15,021 nucleotides of DNA from RYN-428 sp035695715. GTDB lineage: Bacteria > Planctomycetota > Phycisphaerae > Tepidisphaerales > Tepidisphaeraceae. The stretch lies in the NCBI GenBank assembly GCA_035695715.1, contig DASRRM010000245.1:1-15021 (forward strand), given 5' to 3'. The notes beneath the pieces were generated by a model that saw nothing but the letters and a program-made list of their open reading frames with translations, did not search any database and was not told where the DNA came from. The position numbers were made by a program, and so were the translations under genes. Of the stretch, positions 7,401 to 13,856 are shown piece after piece (position 1 is the stretch's first letter; each line of letters begins with the position of its first letter).

Positions 7401-9018
7401 CACGATCGTCATCGGCTCAAGCAGCGTTGTGGGAACCAATCCTGCCGCGGGATATAAGATTGTTGCCGCTGGCGACAGCATTACGGCGGGCGTCGGGGTA
7501 AGCAATCCCGCCACGCAGGCGTGGCCGGCCGTGCTGGGAAGCCTACTCGGAAGTAACTTCACCGTCTTAAACGAAGGACATTCCGGGGCGACGGCCATGG
7601 TGGACGGCAATCTGCCATACACCGGCACGCCTGAGTATTCCGCCGGCCTCGCCGCCAATCCCAATGCCGTCGTCATTCAGCTTGGCACCAACGATTCGTC
7701 CAATGCCAACTTCGCCCTGGGTACGACCGATTTCGTCAATTCGCTCACGTCGATCGTCAACGCCTACCAGGCGACCGCCAACCATCCGAAGATTTTCCTG
7801 GCATTGCCGCCGGCAATTTACGAGCCCGGCCCGGCGGATAACCAGGCCAATTTGCTGCAACTGCTTCCCTATATCCAACAGGTCGCAACCGCGACCGGAT
7901 CGACGCTCATCGATAACCAAACGATGCTGCTGAACGAGGCAACCCTTTACGCCGACGGATTGCACCCCGGCAACCTCGGCTCGCAGTTGATCGGCCAGAA
8001 CGTTTATGCCTCGCTCGCTTCGACGTTTTTCAATAATGGCCCGCTGGGCAATGGAACGCTCACCCTGTCCGGCGGCACGCTCAGCGACGACGGCAACCCG
8101 CGCACGCTGAACAACGCAGTCGCCATCACCGGAAATGTCACCTTTTCCAGCGCCGGCAACGGAAGCCTGACCTTCGACCCGGCCGGCCTTGCCACGCCAA
8201 CGACCACCGTCATCAGCAACAGCCCCACGCTCACCGTTACCAACACAACGACGTTCAAGGAAGCCATCAGCGGCACCGGCTTCACCAAGGCCGGCGCTGG
8301 CACGCTGGTTCTCGCTGCCACGAATACTTATTCCGGCACAACTAACGTCAACGCCGGCACGCTCAGCGTTACCGGGTCGATTCCCAGCAACGGCAGTGTG
8401 AAAGTCGCCTCCAGTGCGGTGCTCATGGGCACCGGATCGGTGGGCAATATCACGGGCGGCGCGCTCGGCAATGCGGGGCTTGTCGGTCCTGGCCAGACAA
8501 CAACGCCGGGCGTCCTTACCGCCTACAGCGTCGATCCGACCAGCAGCGGCTCAGTTGCTTTTTCGTTCCGCCTCAACGCGGCGGCGCCTGCTTATTCCTC
8601 GCCAACCGGCAACAACGATGCCCTGCACATCGTCGGCATCACGCCACTGCTGACGCCGCTCACTTCCGCCAACGTCGAGAGTATTTTCCTCCCCGCCCTC
8701 TCTTCGCTCACAGTGAACGAGACTTTCGCCGGCGGCCTGTACACCGACAACCTCCCGGGCACGGCTCTATCCACCGCCACCGCGCTGGCCACCTATGCCT
8801 TTTACGTGCAAGACCCCAACGGCACCACAACGTATGATGGCAATACCTACTCCGCCTTCCCCGGCACCATCACCCATTCAGCCATCAACAGCACCGGAGA
8901 TGGTTCCTCCGGCGGCGGCATCCAGAATTTCACCGTGACCTCGGTTCCCGAGCCGGCATCCCTGTCGCTCCTGGCACTGGCGGCGGGCGGTCTGCTCTGG
9001 AGGCGGCGGCGACGGTAA
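4414..9018 (+). CDS. Giant secreted beta-strand-repeat protein with an embedded SGNH/GDSL esterase domain and a PEP-CTERM anchor
   Basis: A 1534-residue Gly/Ser/Thr/Asn-rich surface protein, numbered from the ATG at 4414. A signal peptide with a long N-region ends near residue 49 (SSQA|ANG). At least six autotransporter-associated beta-strand repeats (PATR; pattern LxKxGxGTLxLxxxNTYxGxTxVxxGTL) are visible at about 175-213, 396-431, 566-602, 870-910, 971-1004 and 1290-1323, suggesting a long beta-helix. A module at about 253-383 recurs at about 724-867. Between repeats five and six, residues about 1012-1207 form a complete SGNH hydrolase: GDSIT with Ser1022, NEGHSG with Gly1055, LGTND with Asn1093, and DGLHP with Asp1181 and His1184. 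Such domains de-esterify carbohydrates or lipids. The C-terminus is VPEP (1511-1514), a hydrophobic helix and an Arg cluster, the exosortase sorting signal. There is no outer-membrane barrel, so it is not a true autotransporter. The substrate is unknown; surface display of an esterase is inferred. Confidence 0.93.
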   Translation: MGIIQNSVAGNGVYRHDRLLSAKKNITKQALALAVAAGVSLLCARSSQAANGDDTWLGNSSAFWSDGANWNPATNAPPVSGDSLVFGPAGSSGVNLTDDLTTPAGFNVAGITYNAGADAFVINPALAGTNGFSLTGSIVNNSTSLQTINDLISLPGTQTITANTGNITLGGAISGGGGLAINGAGTVTLSATNTFTGPLTVSTGTLAVSGGSIANLGTLITQGGGAMTIANASVTLGSNVGFGDGFGLAGTGSITVNNGGALSIGNGGGLVFVGGGGSSGPFGSGILTVNAGGSVTVGAPGGFPSDDLYLGGYGGAGTINLNGGTFTSARPIDGNAGAIINYNGGTLRAGFSSTNFMPANITSNVQAGGAIIDTNGFNIAIGQSLNHDPSLGATLDGGLTKLGNGNLSLANSNSFTGPVTINAGTLTLPGNTNNSFLPGNPTIAVNNGATLAFSGYNTFGLTLSSMPAVTVNSGGTILSSNVVTCFNNLTLNNGTVSVNGNDNYGSTWGSLGFGGTTTATGTSAINVVSGNGTISNGNGQSQITAFTINTPAVTDSLTVSPVIQSSLNLVKQGAGTLTLAGADTYSGATTVSAGTLTVSSTGSITSGGGLSVDGPSTIANLAGGYTNTSGGGAVSLSNGGTINVTGNVTVGGSNNSAFYIGYGSTGTVNVTAGSLALTYANSNGFGIGWQAGGNGTLNISGGTVSTAVTDVFYIGYGATSAVGNVNVGGTGVLNIGSGGILFVGGGPQGSGSGYGTGTLTISSGGVVTVGAGGAFPADNLYLAGYGGTGTINLNGGTLSTARNIVNGAGSSTFNFNGGTLQAAANGTILGFGNYSDPNGGFLAQANIQSGGAILDSNGFIANITQPLLDGGGGGGVTKIGTGTLVLDGVASTYTGGTTVSAGTLKASGNLGAASSPVSVASGATLDLGGSIQATGPITLAGGTIVHGMLSAPSFTANNGSISTAITGSTVLNKTAAGTLTVSGAGSFTGGANLSAGTIVIGSSSVVGTNPAAGYKIVAAGDSITAGVGVSNPATQAWPAVLGSLLGSNFTVLNEGHSGATAMVDGNLPYTGTPEYSAGLAANPNAVVIQLGTNDSSNANFALGTTDFVNSLTSIVNAYQATANHPKIFLALPPAIYEPGPADNQANLLQLLPYIQQVATATGSTLIDNQTMLLNEATLYADGLHPGNLGSQLIGQNVYASLASTFFNNGPLGNGTLTLSGGTLSDDGNPRTLNNAVAITGNVTFSSAGNGSLTFDPAGLATPTTTVISNSPTLTVTNTTTFKEAISGTGFTKAGAGTLVLAATNTYSGTTNVNAGTLSVTGSIPSNGSVKVASSAVLMGTGSVGNITGGALGNAGLVGPGQTTTPGVLTAYSVDPTSSGSVAFSFRLNAAAPAYSSPTGNNDALHIVGITPLLTPLTSANVESIFLPALSSLTVNETFAGGLYTDNLPGTALSTATALATYAFYVQDPNGTTTYDGNTYSAFPGTITHSAINSTGDGSSGGGIQNFTVTSVPEPASLSLLALAAGGLLWRRRRR

Positions 9019-9325
9019 GAAGTCGGCCGGGGTGCATGAAGATGAGCAGGATGAGCAGCCCCTTGGCGAGGGCGATGATCAATTGTTGTAGGCCGTGGCT
9101 GGGTCGTTGTGCGCCGTCGGATACGCGAAGACCTCACACCAAACCGTAATGACGGCGGCAGTATCGGATTCGTTGAACGGGCGGATGAGCATGATTTACT
9201 TTAGGGTTTGCGCGAAAATAACCTGTCTAAATTTTCTCGATCACTCCCAAGTGCGTGGCCCAATACGCCGGTTTTGAGGTACTCCTCAGCGTGGCCTTGC
9301 GCTGCTTCGGCCACAACCAAAAGAA

Positions 9326-9478
9326 TGCGCAGAGAAACCGAGACACAGAGGCGTAGAGGATTCGTCCGAACGACGCGCGCGAAGCCTCTTCTTGCGTTGA
9401 TCGAAACAAAAGATGCGCAGCAGGCGTGAAATATCGATTTGCTTTTCCGTGTCTCTGTATCTCGGCGCTCTCTGCGCA
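9326..9478. repeat. Long inverted repeat, about 23 bp per arm
   Basis: TGCGCAGAGA (9326-9335) pairs exactly with TCTCTGCGCA (9469-9478). CCGAGACACAGAG (9338-9350) pairs with CTCTGTATCTCGG (9453-9465) with one mismatch. Only a 2/3-nt internal loop separates the two helices. The enclosed loop is about 100 nt and codes for nothing evident. Confidence 0.75.
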
Positions 9479-9482
9479 GAAG

Positions 9483-9511
9483 AGCCGGGTTTTACCGGGA
9501 AAGACCCGGCT
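9483..9511 (+). terminator. GC-rich hairpin with a following T-rich stretch
   Basis: AGCCGGGT (9483-9490) and ACCCGGCT (9504-9511) form a perfect 8-bp stem with a 13-nt loop. TCTCGCTTTT follows on the plus strand. It could act as a rho-independent terminator for plus-strand transcription, but it lies 465 nt beyond the preceding stop codon, so it may instead belong to the surrounding repeat element. Confidence 0.35.
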
Positions 9512-9568
9512 TCTCGCTTTTAGACTAGAACAAGATTTCCAGCGGCGAGGAGTGGTGCAAGAACGAGT

Positions 9569-9644
9569 TTAACATGGATGCACATGATAAAGAAAAGCGA
9601 CAATGATTTTGATTCATCCTGTCCATCCTGTTCATCCATGTTAA
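9569..9644. repeat. 12-bp perfect inverted repeat around a CATCCTGTCCATCC tract
   Basis: TTAACATGGATG (9569-9580) is the exact reverse complement of CATCCATGTTAA (9633-9644). Just inside the right arm is a degenerate tandem of CATCCTG/CATCCTGTT units (about 9616-9632). Strings of this type look like a dispersed low-complexity repeat rather than coding sequence. Confidence 0.65.
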
Positions 9645-9804
9645 TTCCTCTTTGAACGTTGCCGTCCGCTTCGGCCGCTTTGGTTGTGGCCGAGCGTAGC
9701 GAGGACCTCAGAACCGGCGTTGACGGACAGACCCGTCCCTCTTCCTTGGCGCCTCTCACTTGGCGTCCTTTGCGTCTTGGCGTTCATCCATTCTGTCGCG
9801 GAAA

Positions 9805-9825
9805 GCATGGGCCAGACGCCCATGC
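9805..9825 (-). terminator. Hairpin just downstream of the ABC exporter gene
   Basis: GCATGGGC (9805-9812) and GCCCATGC (9818-9825) form a perfect 8-bp stem with loop CAGAC. It starts 7 nt after the exporter stop codon (9833-9835, minus strand). Only a short TTT follows on the minus strand, so it is a weak intrinsic terminator or a transcript-end-protecting hairpin. Confidence 0.5.
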
Positions 9826-9832
9826 CACGACC

Positions 9833-11722
9833 TCACGCGTGCTTCACAAACTGCTCGTACAAATGCGAATATTTTCCCCCATGCGCCAACAGCTCCCGAT
9901 GCGTCCCGCGCTCGATGATATGCCCGGCGTCTATCACCAAAATGCAGTCGGCTTTCATGATCGTGCTGAGACGATGGGCCACGATGAATGTCGTCCGCCC
10001 AGCCAGCAGCTTTTCCAGGGAGTTCTGCACCATTAATTCCGTGGCCGTGTCGACGGCACTCGTCGCTTCGTCCAGCATGAAAATGCGCGGGTCGGCTAAG
10101 AACGCGCGGGCGAAGCAAATGAGCTGGCGCTGGCCCAGCGACATGTTCGCGCCGCGCTCGCCGACGTCGGTTTGATAGCCGTCTTTCAGTGTCATGATCA
10201 TGTCGTGCGAGCCGATCGATCGGGCGGCGGTCATGACTTCTTCGTCGCTGGCATCCGGCTTGGCGTAGCGGATGTTTTCCATCACGTTGCCGGTGAAAAG
10301 ATAATTCGTCTGAAGCACGAGGCCCATTTGCTTGTGCAGCGAATCGCCGATGATGTGGCGGATATCCTGCCCATCCACCAGCACGCGGCCCTGCTGCGGC
10401 TGATAGAAGCGGGCGATCAGCGAGATGATTGAGCTTTTGCCGCTGCCGGTGGCGCCGACCAGCGCGATGGTTTGCCCGGGGTTCACCTGGAAATTGATGT
10501 CGTGAAGAATTGGGCGCCCCGGGTCGTACCCGAAGGTGACATGGTCAAACTGCACCCGGCCGACAATTCGCGGCAGCGGCGCAGCGGCCGGCTCGTCCTG
10601 CACGTCCGGCTGCAAATCGAGCATCGAGAAAACCCGCTCGGCTCCCGCCATCGCCTGCATCAGCATGTTGTACCATTGGCCGAACGTGGTGATCGGATTC
10701 ATGAACCAGTCCCAGTAAAGACTGGCCGCCACCACCGCGCCAACGCCTTTGCCGACGGGAAACCGGCCCGCCACGATTAGGTAGCCGCCGTAGACGAGGA
10801 TGATGGTCTTGCCGATGAAACGGATGAGATCGAGCACCGGCTGATAGACGCCGTTGATGCGCGACATCTGCACATTATTGTTGGTGTTGTTGGTTTGCAA
10901 GGCGTTGAAGACGCCGAGGTTTGGCGCCTGGCGGTTGAAGGCGGTGACCACGCGCATGCCGGTGATGTTCTCCGCCATGTTGGTGCTGACGCGTGTCCAA
11001 CCTTCGCGCACGGTCTGCCACATGCTCGCGGCTTTCTTGAAGTACACGTGATTGGCGAAGAGCAGCAGTATGCCCAGCCAGGCCACGGAGAAAAACAGCC
11101 GCAGGTCGGTCGTGGCGGCAAGCATGATGGCCGCCACGATCATCATCAGCAGATTCGAGCAGATGACGTGCAATCCCCACACGTTGATTTCGCGCAGGCT
11201 GTTCACATCGCTGGTGCAGCGGCTGATGATTCGCCCGAGCTTGGTCTTGTCGTAGTAGCTCATCGACAGCCGCTGCATCTGCGCAAAGAGCCGCCGGCGC
11301 AGCGTAAACTGCACGCGTTCCCCCGCACCGGTCATGACCAGGATGGTGAAGCGTTGCAGGACGATGGCTCCGCCGATGAAGATTGCCCACACGCCGATGA
11401 GAAAAAGCACATGCCGGATCGCGCCATGTTCGGTCGGCTGAGGAATCAGCGCCCCCTTCTGATAGCCGACGCCATAATCGATGAGCCATTGCATGAACTT
11501 CGGCGACATCATGTCGAGCACAGTCATGGCAATGCCCAGGCTCACGCCAAGAATATATTGGTCTTTATAAGGCCTCAGCAGCCCAAGCGTTCGGCGGAGC
11601 AGCGCGCGGTCGATGGGCCGATAGCGCTGCTCCTCATCATCCGCCAAAGGCGGAATCGCCGGCAGCTTCACCGGCGGCTTTGCGGGCGTCTGTTTTGAGC
11701 GAATAAACGAAAAGGCAGTCAA
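9833..11722 (-). CDS. ABC exporter, fused permease and ATPase (MsbA/MDR-like half transporter)
   Basis: A 629-residue type IV ABC exporter half-transporter: one membrane domain of about six helices (about 55-348) followed by one ATPase domain (about 385-629). It should work as a homodimer in the inner membrane and export a lipid, peptide or drug-like substrate; the sequence does not say which. ATPase landmarks are the A-loop Y399, Walker A GATGSGKS (423-430), Q-loop Q471, signature SLGQ (528-531) in NMSLGQRQL, Walker B FMLDE (548-552) with catalytic E552, and H-loop H583. The signature differs from LSGGQ but resembles the LSVGQ seen in some half-transporters. The start appears to be TTG at 11722, with GGAG 9 nt upstream; no better ATG or GTG precedes the first membrane helix. 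A cytosolic Pro-rich tail (about 11-27) comes first. No partner gene is adjacent. Confidence 0.93.
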   Translation of the reverse strand: MTAFSFIRSKQTPAKPPVKLPAIPPLADDEEQRYRPIDRALLRRTLGLLRPYKDQYILGVSLGIAMTVLDMMSPKFMQWLIDYGVGYQKGALIPQPTEHGAIRHVLFLIGVWAIFIGGAIVLQRFTILVMTGAGERVQFTLRRRLFAQMQRLSMSYYDKTKLGRIISRCTSDVNSLREINVWGLHVICSNLLMMIVAAIMLAATTDLRLFFSVAWLGILLLFANHVYFKKAASMWQTVREGWTRVSTNMAENITGMRVVTAFNRQAPNLGVFNALQTNNTNNNVQMSRINGVYQPVLDLIRFIGKTIILVYGGYLIVAGRFPVGKGVGAVVAASLYWDWFMNPITTFGQWYNMLMQAMAGAERVFSMLDLQPDVQDEPAAAPLPRIVGRVQFDHVTFGYDPGRPILHDINFQVNPGQTIALVGATGSGKSSIISLIARFYQPQQGRVLVDGQDIRHIIGDSLHKQMGLVLQTNYLFTGNVMENIRYAKPDASDEEVMTAARSIGSHDMIMTLKDGYQTDVGERGANMSLGQRQLICFARAFLADPRIFMLDEATSAVDTATELMVQNSLEKLLAGRTTFIVAHRLSTIMKADCILVIDAGHIIERGTHRELLAHGGKYSHLYEQFVKHA

Positions 11723-12247
11723 AGTCCTGGGCTCCGGCTTCTGCGAGTCATCTCGATTTTGCGAACGTGGGGTAAGTCTATCGGTCCCGCCCGCGTGTGC
11801 AATTGGGCCAGACGGTCACCTTCGTTTTCGCATCGCCAGAGCGGTTTTTACCCATTTTTACCCATTTTTGAAGAAAATTGGGTAATTTGTCAAATTATTG
11901 CTCGCGATTTGGCTAACTCAGTATCCAGCAATCGCTTGCGAGGCGAAGATTGATTACACACGGTCGTGAGCGTGGGAAAGGTGTGTAACGGTTCGAGAAC
12001 GTTCCGAGCACGAGGGAGCCGACAAGAGGTCGGATAGTTGCACGCAGTAGTGTGCCCTTGATGCCGCGGTCGTGGCGTTGCAATTATGCGGATTGCCACC
12101 CTAATTTGACTTGAGGCGCGGACCTGATGAGATAATGAGGCGTAGGCCGTGGCCAGTACGGTGCCAAACGGACGCGATTCGATGAAGTCATTGTTATTTG
12201 CGCGCTGGTAGTCCGATGAAAACGCTTCGAGACGGGGCGGTATATTT
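11723..12247. other. Gene-free interval, AT-rich then hairpin-rich
   Basis: A 525-bp stretch without a supportable gene. About 11844-11900 is AT-rich, with a direct TTTTTACCCA TTTTTACCCA repeat and an imperfect hairpin (ACCCATTTTT...AAAATTGGGT). A minus-strand TTGACA at 11888-11893 could be the -35 box of the ABC gene, but the -10 candidate (AAAAAT) is poor. 11954-12055 has successive small inverted repeats: TTACACAC/GTGTGTAA at 11954-11961 and 11981-11988, CCGAC-AAGAG-GTCGG, and an imperfect GCACGC/GTGTGC. The gap may hold a structured RNA, but no known family is recognised. Confidence 0.45.
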
Positions 12248-12760
12248 ATGCGTCACAGGATTTTTGGCTTATGTGCCATTGTCTCGACACTGTTGTTTTT
12301 GGCGGTACTTGTCTCATGGGCCGACAGCTACCTTCCTACCAATCTATTCTTCGACGTGGAGGATGGCTCCCTGCATATCATCACACTCGACTGCCAGCGG
12401 AGTACTGCGCTGGAAATCAGGCGGCTTTCTGGCGATTTGTCGTATACGTTTTCGCTACTCGCTTCCAGCGCGGCGTCGACGCATAGATTTTGGGGAGTTG
12501 AGATATATTCCGGAACAATGGACATGTCGGGGGGATGGGAGACAATGACGTTCAATTCAGGCACGGGTTGGAATTTTCATGCCATCGTCGTGCCATTTCG
12601 ATTCTTAGCCGCCCCTTGCATGGTCCTGCCTTTCGCCTGGGTTGTGATGCGAGTTCGAAGGCGAGCGAAAACAGGCGCCGGACACTGTTTGCATTGCGGA
12701 TATGATCTGCGCGCAAGCCAGGACCGGTGCCCGGAATGCGGAACGGCGACAAAAACGTGA
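12248..12760 (+). CDS. Small membrane protein with C-terminal zinc ribbon
   Basis: A 170-residue protein of unknown function. Helix 1 (about 5-24) anchors the N-terminus. Residues about 28-112 form an external or periplasmic region. Helix 2 (about 115-135) is followed by a basic VRRRAK stop-transfer stretch. The cytosolic tail holds four cysteines in two pairs, C147-x2-C150 and C161-x2-C164, within CLHCGYDLRASQDRCPECG. This rubredoxin-like zinc ribbon is very common at the ends of small membrane proteins in Planctomycetota, especially Phycisphaerae, and is my best taxonomic marker. The ATG at 12248 has GGGGCGG 7 nt upstream. The neighbours do not suggest a pathway. Confidence 0.75.
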   Translation: MRHRIFGLCAIVSTLLFLAVLVSWADSYLPTNLFFDVEDGSLHIITLDCQRSTALEIRRLSGDLSYTFSLLASSAASTHRFWGVEIYSGTMDMSGGWETMTFNSGTGWNFHAIVVPFRFLAAPCMVLPFAWVVMRVRRRAKTGAGHCLHCGYDLRASQDRCPECGTATKT

Positions 12761-12846
12761 CAGGAGTCGAAACGGCAAGGATGCAGGGTCAGAATGACGA
12801 ATTGCGCTCGTCCAGAAATCGAAGATTAAAGGGAGAATAATGAACG

Positions 12847-13428
12847 ATGCCGAATTTGAAATCTATCGGTGCAGTGGCTCTTTTACTGATCACCGCGACT
12901 TGCCTCCAGGCTCGTGACCAATCTCATTGCGTTGAGCCAAAACAAACGCAGCGGGCAGGACAAGCGACTGTCAGAGAGGTCGGACGGATTCCCGGGCCCG
13001 CTGGGATTGGCCTCCAGTTCTCTTCAGACAGCGAACGCCGCATTTGCGACGATGATGGAAATCGCCTCGGACACGACGAATCGATGGGCGGAGCGGTAAT
13101 TAGCCCGGATGGACTGCACGTATTTGCATATTCCATGGCCAGTTCTCGCATCTATTCTGCAACGACGGGCGTGCCCGAAACTTCGGAGCGCGGGGGCTCG
13201 GCGAGACATGCCTGCTTCAGTTCGATTTCGGGCCTGTTTGTCTGCGACGGAACCGACAGCGTGGCCGGAATTTGGGACATTGCGCGCGACCAGCGGATCG
13301 TCGAGTTCCCGCAAATGCGCCCGAATACGGGCGTGGCAATCAGCCGCAATGGCCGGTTTGCTGCGGTAACGAAAATGCGAGGACGGCTTTGCGCCTCGAC
13401 TGAGCTCGCCCACGTCCGACAGGTGTAA
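12847..13428 (+). CDS. Short exported WD40-like protein, probably truncated
   Basis: A 193-residue protein with a signal peptide (hydrophobic core about 8-20, cleavage near LQA|RD at 22-23). It has beta-propeller-like strands: GIGLQFSSD at about 53-61, VISPDGLHVFAY then RIYSATTG at 84-108, ACFSSISGLFVCDGTDSVAGIWD at about 122-144, and GVAISRNGRFAAVTK at 162-176. These are three to four partial blades, whereas WD40 propellers normally need six to eight. The last blade breaks off in a non-repeat tail (CASTELAHVRQV). In another frame, 13443-13478 reads GTGSNVRLKIR, similar to the end of a WD40 blade, so a frameshift or decay is possible. AGGGAG lies about 11 nt before the ATG at 12847. Treat it as a probable gene remnant or orphan. 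Confidence 0.5.
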   Translation: MPNLKSIGAVALLLITATCLQARDQSHCVEPKQTQRAGQATVREVGRIPGPAGIGLQFSSDSERRICDDDGNRLGHDESMGGAVISPDGLHVFAYSMASSRIYSATTGVPETSERGGSARHACFSSISGLFVCDGTDSVAGIWDIARDQRIVEFPQMRPNTGVAISRNGRFAAVTKMRGRLCASTELAHVRQV

Positions 13429-13516
13429 ATTGGATTTGCGGAGGCACGGGCTCGAATGTGCGCTTGAAAATCCGCTAAAGTTGCTCTTTCGAGGGCACCT
13501 GGGCACACGTACGCGG

Positions 13517-13849
13517 CTACTCGTTCTCCAAGCTTTCGCCCCAGCCTTCGAGGTAAGCGTCGAAGGGAATACAATTCTCGCAATCGCCGCCAATTTCTCT
13601 GTAATCGCTTCTGTCCGGCAGCACGTCAAATTCGTAGTCGAAGTACGTATGAATACCGTGGCCTTGATGGTCTGCCAGCATTTTCCATATCGCCATCGTC
13701 AGCTGTTTGTCCTCGTGGTTCGGAGGGGATGCCGCCGAGCCGACGTGGTAGCGGACGACTTTAGTTCTGTCGATGCCAGTGAAGACGGCCTTTCCAAGCC
13801 AGAGTGAGACCTTGCAGTCCGTGCAACAAAAATATGAATGGATGCTCAC
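13517..13849 (-). CDS. 110-residue Cys-containing protein of unknown function
   Basis: I do not recognise a named family. Starting at the GTG at 13849, the protein opens MSIHSYFCCTDCKVSLWLGKA, with C8, C9 and C12, and has a second pair C90-x2-C93 (GGDCENC) near the end, so a bound metal is possible. A middle block, LTMAIWKMLADHQGHGIHTYFDYEFD, has the composition of a folded domain, and the C-terminus is acidic. The GTG lies 7 nt after the stop of the TIM-barrel gene on the same strand, which suggests translational coupling. An alternative ATG at 13903, with GGAG 9 nt upstream, would add 18 residues and overlap the TIM-barrel gene by 47 bp. The acidic composition and absence of a signal peptide point to a cytosolic protein. 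Confidence 0.55.
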   Translation of the reverse strand: MSIHSYFCCTDCKVSLWLGKAVFTGIDRTKVVRYHVGSAASPPNHEDKQLTMAIWKMLADHQGHGIHTYFDYEFDVLPDRSDYREIGGDCENCIPFDAYLEGWGESLENE

Positions 13850-13856
13850 GAGCTCA

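Larger units (their letters stand above)
9265..9720. repeat. 456-bp element bounded by imperfect inverted arms
   Basis: The left arm (9265-9321) and right arm (9679-9720, read on the minus strand) start with the same 20-mer type, ACGCCGGTTyTGAGGTmCTC, with 18 of 20 identical. Both end in an exact 15-mer, TCGGCCACAACCAAA. The left arm has about 15 extra bases in the middle. Three further stem structures lie inside (9326-9478, 9483-9511, 9569-9644). The layout is that of a non-autonomous mobile element or of opposed copies of a dispersed repeat. There is no transposase and no clear target-site duplication. Confidence 0.6.
9019..9832. other. Gene-free repeat island between convergent genes
   Basis: An 814-bp stretch with no credible coding sequence. 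The ORFs seen here are short, mutually overlapping and low in information. From 9265 it is packed with inverted repeats, listed separately. 9039-9058 has a degenerate GATGAgCAGGATGAgCAG string. It resembles, in opposite orientation, the CATCC/TGTCC string at 9618-9638. Three spaced CTTGGCG copies sit at 9745-9751, 9759-9765 and 9776-9782, a CTTTGCGTCTTGGCG-type degenerate repeat. Confidence 0.6.

Noticed and set aside
9833..11698. ORFs on both strands overlapping the ABC exporter, the longest 267 codons (10895-11698, +)
   Set aside because: The minus-strand exporter frame explains the region fully; the alternatives are His/Arg/Ala-rich shadows.
11759..11953. 64-codon plus-strand ORF in the gap after the exporter
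   Set aside because: It crosses the AT-rich direct repeat, has no ribosome-binding site I trust, and shows no recognisable features.
13430..13807. 125-codon plus-strand ORF
   Set aside because: It is antisense to the 110-residue Cys-containing protein and lacks domain-like sequence.
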